From Clostridia bacterium (lineage in GTDB: Bacteria > Bacillota_A > Clostridia > Christensenellales > Aristaeellaceae), in the NCBI GenBank assembly GCA_017464225.1, contig JAFUDW010000118.1:1-19249 (forward strand): a stretch of DNA of 19,249 nucleotides, in the 5' to 3' direction. Positions within the stretch are counted from its first letter, which is position 1. Each line of letters starts with the position of its first letter. The notes beneath the pieces are model-generated. The model was not told the origin of the DNA, ran no database searches, and saw only the letters and a program-made list of their open reading frames with translations. Below are positions 14,133-19,249 of the stretch, piece after piece. The translations under genes were made by a program, and so were the position numbers.

Positions 14133-15072
14133 GAAGATCTTTGCAAAAGCCGTCTCTATCGTCTGCGCCGCGCTGCTGCTCGCCGTTCTGGCATGGGGCG
14201 TCGCCGGCGTATTGTCGCCCGGCGTCAGCGCCCTCGCCGAAAAGTACGAGGCCGGTGAAGCAGAAATTTCCGGCACGGTGCGCAATTTGGATATTGACTG
14301 GATCAGCGGAAAGGTGCATATTATATATCACAGCGGGAACGGCATTCGCCTGCGCGAATCCGCCGCCCGGGCCATCCCAAAGGATCAGCAGATGATCTGG
14401 CGGCTGGATGGGGACACCCTGCGGATACAGTATGAAAAGGCCGGCTTCCATCTGTTCCGCTTTACGTCGCTCCAAAAGGAATTGACGCTGGAGCTGCCGG
14501 AGGGCATTTCCCTGAACAACGTCAGCATCAGCGTCACCTCCGGCGAGATGGATATCCCCTCGCTGTGGACGGACAGCCTGCGGCTGGAAGCCACCTCCGG
14601 CGATATCCGGGCAGCCGCCGCGGCAAAGGACGTTACCATTGAGACGACCTCCGGCGACGTGATGTTCGGCCTGTCGGGGAACGCGCAGGCGCTGTCCATC
14701 CATTCAACCTCGGGCAACGTCCTTCTGCGCGCCGACAGCGTGGACAAGGCGGTCTTTGACAGCACGTCGGGCAGCATTCAGGCCGAGCTGCAATCCTCGA
14801 AAAAGGTGACTGCGAACAGCACCAGCGGCGACCTATCGGTAACCCTGTCCGCGATGGACACCCTGAAAATCGACACCACATCCGGCAACGTCTCGCTCTT
14901 TTTGCATGAAGCCCCGGGCTTTACCGCCCGCTTTGATACGGTCAGCGGCTCCATTCAATACGAGCTTCCCCTGCTCAAGCGCGGCGCCGATTACGTTTGC
15001 GGCGACGGCAGCGGAACCCTTCAGGTTTCCACCACGTCGGGGAACATCCGCGTGAACGCATCTGATCGATAA
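14125..15072 (+). CDS. Membrane-anchored DUF4097 beta-solenoid protein
   Basis: This 315-residue protein has an N-terminal hydrophobic segment (about residues 10-30), probably an anchor or an export signal ending near VSALA|EKY. The rest is a DUF4097-type right-handed beta-solenoid. SG turns, most written [TV]SG[DNSE], recur at residues 139, 158, 176, 196, 215, 234, 253, 274 and 305, a period of about 19 residues, or one coil each. An earlier related ISGK turn is at 60-63. Start: GAGGAAAT lies 5 nt before the ATG at 14125, and the gene overlaps the anti-sigma stop (ATGAGTAA). Placement after a sigma/anti-sigma pair is common for DUF4097 proteins, where a role in envelope stress sensing or feedback is suspected but not established. 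Confidence 0.88.
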   Translation: MSKKIFAKAVSIVCAALLLAVLAWGVAGVLSPGVSALAEKYEAGEAEISGTVRNLDIDWISGKVHIIYHSGNGIRLRESAARAIPKDQQMIWRLDGDTLRIQYEKAGFHLFRFTSLQKELTLELPEGISLNNVSISVTSGEMDIPSLWTDSLRLEATSGDIRAAAAAKDVTIETTSGDVMFGLSGNAQALSIHSTSGNVLLRADSVDKAVFDSTSGSIQAELQSSKKVTANSTSGDLSVTLSAMDTLKIDTTSGNVSLFLHEAPGFTARFDTVSGSIQYELPLLKRGADYVCGDGSGTLQVSTTSGNIRVNASDR

Positions 15073-15113
15073 ACGCCTTTGCGCCTGGAACACGCAAACC
15101 GGAAGGAAAACAT

Positions 15114-15515
15114 ATGCTCCGTTTGGAAGACTTTCAAAACATCATTGCCGAATTGCTGGACGAGCTCCCGGAGGAATTTTTTCGGGAGCTCACCGGCGGC
15201 GTCATCGTTTCTGAAGCCGTGGCCGTACCGGACTACGCGCTAAATGACGATCTTTGCACCATGGGGCAGTATTCGGTTTTTTCCGGCGTGCGGCAGGTCA
15301 TTATATACAAGGGCTCCTTTGACCGCGTATATCCCTGCGCCGACGCGGAAACGGCAAAAGACATCCTGCGCGGCGTTGTTCGCCATGAGTTTCGCCACCA
15401 CCTGGAACACCTTGGAGGCGTGCACAACGAAACCTCCCTGGAAGCTCAGGATGAGCGGGAAAAACAGGCGTACCTCGCCCGCCGCGCAAATCACGACAGC
15501 GATGCGGCGAAATGA
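15114..15515 (+). CDS. Small HEXXH (zincin-like) metallopeptidase-type protein
   Basis: This 133-residue protein has a zinc-protease motif H91-E-F-R-H95 in 'VVRHEFRHHLEHLGGVH'. Two further histidines (H99, H104) could act as a third metal ligand. It resembles the compact PF06262-like 'metallopeptidase family' proteins of Firmicutes, though the match is only at motif level. There is no signal peptide, so it is cytoplasmic. A cysteine pair (C48, C75) is present. GGAAGGAA lies 5 nt before the ATG. The gap from the DUF4097 gene is 41 bp and holds only a weak hairpin (TTTGCG/CGCAAA), and a terminator follows, so it is probably the last gene of the sigma operon. A proteolytic role in the stress response is a speculation from context. 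Confidence 0.75.
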   Translation: MLRLEDFQNIIAELLDELPEEFFRELTGGVIVSEAVAVPDYALNDDLCTMGQYSVFSGVRQVIIYKGSFDRVYPCADAETAKDILRGVVRHEFRHHLEHLGGVHNETSLEAQDEREKQAYLARRANHDSDAAK

Positions 15516-15564
15516 CGATCGCGCTCCCTGAAAGAACGGTCAAAACCGAATACGCCTTTTTGCG

Positions 15565-15599
15565 CCTCCCGCGGCCCGCACGATCGCAGGAGGTTTTTT
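15565..15599 (+). terminator. Terminator of the sigma-factor operon
   Basis: CCTCC-C-GCG pairs with CGC-A-GGAGG (one mismatch) around an 11-nt loop, followed by TTTTTT. It lies 50 bp after the stop of the HEXXH gene. Confidence 0.75.
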
Positions 15600-15608
15600 A
15601 ATGTTCAG

Positions 15609-15661
15609 TGATAGATGATGTATGATCAAATCATTAACAAACCATATCATACATGCTATCA
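15609..15661. promoter_or_regulatory. Long inverted repeat over the second ABC promoter, candidate operator
   Basis: The left arm TGATAG-atg-ATGTATGAT (15609-15626) matches, inverted, the right arm ATCATACAT-g-CTATCA (15646-15661): 15 paired bases, with unequal 3- and 1-nt interruptions and a 19-nt centre. The right arm covers part of the promoter spacer and -10 box. No regulator gene adjoins, so the binding protein is unknown. Confidence 0.6.
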
Positions 15662-15662
15662 T
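15634..15662 (+). promoter_or_regulatory. Promoter of the second sugar ABC operon
   Basis: -35 TTAACA (15634-15639), 17-bp spacer, -10 TATCAT (15657-15662). It leaves a leader of about 115 nt before the ATG. The leader includes a small hairpin AAAGGC-AAAC-GCCTTT (15746-15761) just ahead of the ribosome site, too weak to call an attenuator. Nothing in the leader is recognised as a riboswitch. Confidence 0.6.
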
Positions 15663-15785
15663 TATTTTGATCCTGTTTATAAATCGATATGCGAAAATCC
15701 TAAAGCGCGCAGGAGAACAAAAAGCCGTATTCATAGCCGAATTTGAAAGGCAAACGCCTTTTGAATAATAAAAGGAGGTAACCCC

Positions 15786-17036
15786 ATGAAGAAATTCCTG
15801 TCCCTGGTTCTGGCCGCCATTCTGGTGATGGCCGTCATGGCTCCCGCTCTGGCGGAAGACAAAGTGACCCTGAAAATCTACGCCCAGTATGCTGATGACG
15901 ACACCAAGGTCCCCTATGACTACGCCGTAGAGAAGCTGGCTGAAGCGTATCCCAATGTGGAGCTTGAATTGATCGTGCAGGCCCAGGACGACGGCGCCAC
16001 CCTGCTGTCCCTGGCCGCTGCCAAGAACCTGCCCGATATCTACCAGACCGGTTCCGGCATCATGTCCACCCTGCGGGCCAGCAACCAGATGATGGTGCTG
16101 AACGACGTGGCCGAAAAGACCGGCTTTGCCGCCAAGGTTTTTGAATCCGCCAAGGATTTCCTCTATGCCGACGATGGCAATATCTACGCCTTCCCCTATG
16201 CGGGCAACGAGTATGTGCTGTGGTACATCAACAAGGCCGTGTTCGCGGACGCCGGCCTGGAGATCCCCACCACCTACGAAGATCTGCTCCACTGCATTGA
16301 AGTGTTCAAGAGCAAGGATATCGTCCCCATGGCGCTGTTTGGCCAGGAAGGCTGGATCACTGCCGCTATGTACGATGTGATCGCCACCCGCTACAACCCC
16401 GCCGGCATCAAGGCCCTGGACCGCGGCGAAGCCCAGATCACCGATGAAGCCTATGTGAACGCCGCCCAGACCCTTTACGATCTGACCAAGGCCGGCCTGT
16501 TCCAGGCTTCCGTCACCTCCACCAACTATGACCAGGCTTCCGAAATGTTCCTTTCCGGCAAGGCCGCCATGTTCCTGAACGGCCAGTGGTACATTGAGGA
16601 CGCCACCAAGGCCCTGGGCGATGACGTATGCTGGATCGCCTATCCCGCGCCTTCCGCCGAAGCCTTTGAGCAGAGCAAAAACGCCTTCTCCGGCAGCGGC
16701 TCTGTGGCCGGCTATGCCGTGAACCCCGACAGCCCCAACGCAGAGCTGGCCGCCGAAGTGGCCTCCTTCATCAGTGAAAAATACTGCGAAGCCAAGATCA
16801 CCCTGCGCAACAATCCCCTGGTGGCTGTGAACACCGGTCTGACCAACGACACCCTGCCGCCCATGATGCAGGATCTGGTGGCCGCCATCCCCGAAATGAC
16901 GAGCACCACCGCCTTCACCTGGGGCCTGACCAACACCACCTTCACCAATGCCATCGGCACCTGGACGCAGGCGCTGGTATCCGGCGAGTATTCCGTGGAT
17001 GAATTTGTGGAAGAGATCGCCGCCGAAATGGAGTAA
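15786..17036 (+). CDS. ABC transporter sugar-binding protein, second operon
   Basis: This 416-residue extracellular receptor of the SBP_bac_1 family is the first gene of the second importer. AAAGGAGGT lies 7 nt before the ATG. The signal peptide MKKFLSLVLAAILVMAVMA ends near ALA|EDK (residues 21-25) and has no cysteine, so it is not a lipoprotein. The mature protein starts VTLKIYAQYADDDTKVPY. It includes 'DIYQTGSGIMSTL', 'DGNIYAFPYAGNEYVLWYIN' and 'SGKAAMFLNGQWYIED', normal sugar-binding features of CUT1 receptors. The substrate is unknown because no hydrolase or kinase is in the operon within the window. It is unrelated in detail to the arabinoside-binding protein. Confidence 0.92.
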   Translation: MKKFLSLVLAAILVMAVMAPALAEDKVTLKIYAQYADDDTKVPYDYAVEKLAEAYPNVELELIVQAQDDGATLLSLAAAKNLPDIYQTGSGIMSTLRASNQMMVLNDVAEKTGFAAKVFESAKDFLYADDGNIYAFPYAGNEYVLWYINKAVFADAGLEIPTTYEDLLHCIEVFKSKDIVPMALFGQEGWITAAMYDVIATRYNPAGIKALDRGEAQITDEAYVNAAQTLYDLTKAGLFQASVTSTNYDQASEMFLSGKAAMFLNGQWYIEDATKALGDDVCWIAYPAPSAEAFEQSKNAFSGSGSVAGYAVNPDSPNAELAAEVASFISEKYCEAKITLRNNPLVAVNTGLTNDTLPPMMQDLVAAIPEMTSTTAFTWGLTNTTFTNAIGTWTQALVSGEYSVDEFVEEIAAEME

Positions 17037-17058
17037 GCCAGACAAGCAAATGAACCTT

Positions 17059-17089
17059 TGCCCGGGGCGGGAGCTTTCCGCTCCGGGCA
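17059..17089 (+). other. Intercistronic hairpin after the second binding-protein gene
   Basis: TGCCCGGGGCGG pairs with CCGCTCCGGGCA (12 bp with one G-T) around a 7-nt loop, followed only by TTTCC. It lies 22 nt after the binding-protein stop. It probably protects the upstream message or partly terminates, so the receptor outnumbers the permeases. Confidence 0.68.
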
Positions 17090-17115
17090 TTTCCAACAAG
17101 TGACCGGAGGGATCC

Positions 17116-18024
17116 ATGAATCGCTATCTTGCCAACAAAAAGGCCATCGCCCTGTTTGTGGCGCCCGCGCTGATCCTGTTCGTTGTGTTTGTGTTCATCC
17201 CCATCGTGCAGGTATTCTATTACAGCTTCTTCGATTGGGATGGAGTCAACACCGCCACCTTCCTGGGCTTGGCCAATTACAAAAAGCTGTTTGGCTCTAC
17301 CCTGTTTTCTGTGGCGAACCTGAACGGGTTCAAGTTTGGCCTGCTGATCACGGTATACCAGATCTTCTTTGCCACCGTCTTCGCTCTGGCGGTATCGGAT
17401 AAGCGGGTGCCCTTCCGCAAGTTCTTCCGCACGGCCTATTTTATCCCGGTGGTGCTGTCGGTGACCATCGTGTGTCAGCTGTGGGTTTCCATCTTTGACG
17501 CCGATCACGGCTTGCTCAACACCCTGATGGACAGGCTGGGCGTCAACTGGAAGCAGAACTGGCTCAACGGCCGTTACTCCGCCATCTGGGCGGTGGCCTT
17601 CGTAAATGCCTGGCAGTGGATGGGCTACCAGTTCGCCCTGATCGTGGCCGGTATGAAATCCATATCCACGGACTTTTATGAGGCGGCCGAGCTGGACGGC
17701 TGTTCGGTATTGCAGACCCATTGGTACATGACGCTGCCGCTGCTCAAGGACACCTATAATTTCTGTCTGCTGGTATCCGTAACGGGCGGCATCAAGGCCT
17801 TTACCGAGATCCAGATCATGACCCGGGGCGGCCCCGGCACCGCCACCAATACCCTGGCCTATATCATGTATAAGCAGGCCTTCATCACGCACAAGTATGG
17901 CTATGGCCTGAGCGCCGCTTCCATCCTGGTGCTGGAATGCCTGGCGGTGATCCTGGTGCTGAACTACGTGTTCCGGGATCGGGATAAGGAAAAGCTGCCC
18001 CGGAAAAGGAGGGAGATCGCATGA
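17116..18024 (+). CDS. Sugar ABC transporter permease (UgpA/LacF type), second operon
   Basis: This first permease has 302 residues. CGGAGGG lies 5 nt before the ATG. After a short basic start (MNRYLANKKA) come six helices, the first at about residues 10-32 with 'FIPIVQVFYYSFFDWDG', typical of UgpA-like proteins. The ATPase-contact motif is YEAAELDGCSVLQ, followed by MTLP. 'TRGGPGTATNTLAYIMYKQAF' marks the last part. The stop overlaps the start of the next permease by 4 bp. No ATPase gene is present, so a shared ATPase encoded elsewhere is likely. Confidence 0.93.
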   Translation: MNRYLANKKAIALFVAPALILFVVFVFIPIVQVFYYSFFDWDGVNTATFLGLANYKKLFGSTLFSVANLNGFKFGLLITVYQIFFATVFALAVSDKRVPFRKFFRTAYFIPVVLSVTIVCQLWVSIFDADHGLLNTLMDRLGVNWKQNWLNGRYSAIWAVAFVNAWQWMGYQFALIVAGMKSISTDFYEAAELDGCSVLQTHWYMTLPLLKDTYNFCLLVSVTGGIKAFTEIQIMTRGGPGTATNTLAYIMYKQAFITHKYGYGLSAASILVLECLAVILVLNYVFRDRDKEKLPRKRREIA

Positions 18025-18893
18025 GCAAACGTCAGTCGCGCGCCAAGGAAAAAGTACGCCGCCATCGGGGGCCGGGCGCGGTGATTTTCTCCGTCCTTCT
18101 GTGGGTGTACGCCATCATTTCCCTGTATCCGCTGATCTGGATGATCTTCTACTCCTTCAAGAGCAATGAGGAGATCTTTGTATCCAATCCCTTTGGCCCG
18201 CCCATTTCCTGGCAGGTAGGCAACTATGTGAACGCCTGGACGCAGTACGATGTGCCGCTGTATTTCCGCAACAGCGTCATCGTGGGCATTGCCGCCGTGG
18301 CCATCACCATCGTCTGCGCCGCCATGTTCACCTTCGCGGTGGCCAGGCTTCGCTGGCGCGGTCAGGAGACGGCCCGCACCTTCATCGCCCTGGGCATGTT
18401 CATCCCCGTTCAGGCCATCATGGTGCCGCTGGTCAAGGTGGTCAGCGATCTGGGCATGCTGAATACCTATTTCTCTCTGATCCTGCCCTATGCCGCTATC
18501 AATCTGGCCTTCGCCTGCATGGTGTATTACGGCTTCTTTAAGGGCATTCCCCGGGAAATGGAGGAGGCCGCCTGCATGGACGGCGCGTCCATCTACCAGA
18601 CCTTCTTCCACATCATCATCCCCCTGGTGGCCCCGGCCACGATCACCATCCTGATCTATGTGTTCCTGAGCTGCTGGAATGAGTTCATCCTGGCCAACGT
18701 GCTGGTGGGCACCACGGCCAAGCTCAAAACGCTGCCGCTGGGCGTGCTCTTCTTCCAGGGCCAGTTCACCACCGACTGGGGCAGCATGGGCGCCACAATG
18801 GTCATCGCCTCCCTGCCCGCCGTGCTGCTGTACTGCCTGTTCTCCGAGCGCGTGGAGCAGGCTATGACGGTCAGCGGCGCGGTAAAGGGGTGA
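18021..18893 (+). CDS. Sugar ABC transporter permease (MalG/CUT1 type), second operon
   Basis: This second permease has 290 residues, starting at an ATGA overlap with the previous gene and with AAAGGAGGGA upstream. A strongly basic N-terminus (KRQSRAKEKVRRHRG) precedes helix one (about residues 22-45, 'VLLWVYAIISLYPLIWMIFYS'). The ATPase-contact motif is EEAACMDGASIYQ, followed by HIIIP. The C-terminus 'LLYCLFSERVEQAMTVSGAVKG' is typical of the family. It ends 7 nt before repeat RB. No further gene of the operon is seen before the window ends, so any enzyme for the sugar must lie beyond or elsewhere. Confidence 0.93.
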   Translation: MSKRQSRAKEKVRRHRGPGAVIFSVLLWVYAIISLYPLIWMIFYSFKSNEEIFVSNPFGPPISWQVGNYVNAWTQYDVPLYFRNSVIVGIAAVAITIVCAAMFTFAVARLRWRGQETARTFIALGMFIPVQAIMVPLVKVVSDLGMLNTYFSLILPYAAINLAFACMVYYGFFKGIPREMEEAACMDGASIYQTFFHIIIPLVAPATITILIYVFLSCWNEFILANVLVGTTAKLKTLPLGVLFFQGQFTTDWGSMGATMVIASLPAVLLYCLFSERVEQAMTVSGAVKG

Positions 18894-18900
18894 ATGGAAC

Positions 18901-19249
18901 GGGGGAACGTTAAGGGGCGCTGTGTCCGGGGCCTACCGGCCCGCTCTACGCTGAAAGGCTGCCACTGGCAGCCTTTCCAGGCGCTTCGAGCCCCTTAAAA
19001 ACCCTGCCAGGGTGGGGAGGCTGTCCGGGGCCTTCCGGCCCGCTTCTCGCTGAAAACCAGTCCGGGGTCTGCCAACCCGCCCTCGCTGAAAATGCCCGCA
19101 CGGGGGCATTTTCCAAGCGCTGCGGGCCCCTCGGGAAGGTTTTCCAGGCGCTCGAAGCCCCTGGACCCGCCAGTTGCGGATGTTACTGGGCGTCGTGAAC
19201 GTGCAACTTCCCGCAGTCGATTGGAATTGGGTGGATGCAAAGAACGCAC
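18901..19249 (+). repeat. Intergenic hairpin repeat, copy RB (longest form, cut by window edge)
   Basis: No gene is present in these 349 bases. Starting 7 nt after the permease stop: GGGGGAACGTTAAGGGGCGCT, three copies of the recurring module (18925-18956, 19024-19055, 19061-19091), an 11-bp hairpin GAAAGGCTGCC/GGCAGCCTTTC, a hairpin AAAATGCCC/GGGCATTTT, and three copies of a second short motif (CCARGCGCT...GCCCC, at about 18977-18994, 19113-19130 and 19144-19161). Positions 19024-19173 match 6094-6243 inverted, with two differences. The open frame on the minus strand here is repeat sequence. The far end lies outside the window. Confidence 0.85.

Noticed and set aside
15663..15785. Riboswitch or attenuator in the leader of the second ABC operon
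   Set aside because: Only a 6-bp hairpin is visible; no known aptamer motif or convincing terminator/antiterminator pair was found.
15540..17117. Open frame on the minus strand opposite the second binding-protein gene
   Set aside because: It runs through a terminator, a promoter and an intercistronic hairpin, with shadow-like composition.
18995..19249. Possible partial gene on the minus strand at the right edge
   Set aside because: It is a translation of repeat RB; its non-coding hairpins and modules explain the sequence better.
18901..19249. CRISPR-like array from the recurring module
   Set aside because: Spacing between modules is irregular, the intervening sequences are palindromes rather than unique spacers, and no cas gene is present.

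Overview
The window looks like an accessory, carbohydrate-oriented part of a chromosome from a GC-rich anaerobic Clostridia-type Firmicute. This is inferred from AGGAGG-type ribosome binding sites, ATGA-coupled permease genes, sugar ABC importers without their own ATPase, an ECF sigma/zf-HC2 anti-sigma/DUF4097 cluster and a GH127 gene. The lineage cannot be fixed from sequence alone. No rRNA, tRNA or CRISPR array was seen.

Left to right. (1) Positions 1-108 hold the N-terminus of an IS1182-type transposase, cut by the window edge and separated from the host genes by a long hairpin. (2) A leftward pair follows: a LysR regulator and a small two-helix membrane protein. (3) Divergent from LysR is a rightward TRAP transporter operon (dctQ-dctM-dctP) ending in a COG3964-type metal-dependent amidohydrolase. 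LysR probably controls it, giving an uptake-and-hydrolysis unit for an acylated organic acid or related compound. (4) A 620-bp convergent junction without genes carries two structured repeats. (5) A leftward operon encodes a sugar-binding protein, two permeases and a cytoplasmic GH127 beta-L-arabinofuranosidase. It is faced by a divergent LacI regulator, and three palindromic sites lie between them. (6) A rightward stress-type operon encodes an ECF sigma factor, a membrane anti-sigma factor, a DUF4097 beta-solenoid protein and a small HEXXH protein. It starts from a textbook ECF promoter. (7) A second sugar ABC operon (binding protein and two permeases) runs to 18893. (8) The right edge is a long structured repeat.

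The least ordinary feature is a family of modular, nested-hairpin intergenic repeats. There are four copies, each immediately 3' of a gene and all in the same orientation relative to that gene. They are assembled from a recurring ~32-nt module. Two pairs look like 'empty' and 'filled' versions of one site, and two of the copies share a 150-bp block differing at two positions.

Three solute-binding proteins occur. None has a lipobox, and each gene is followed by a hairpin before the next gene. These look like lineage-level habits of protein export and mRNA processing.
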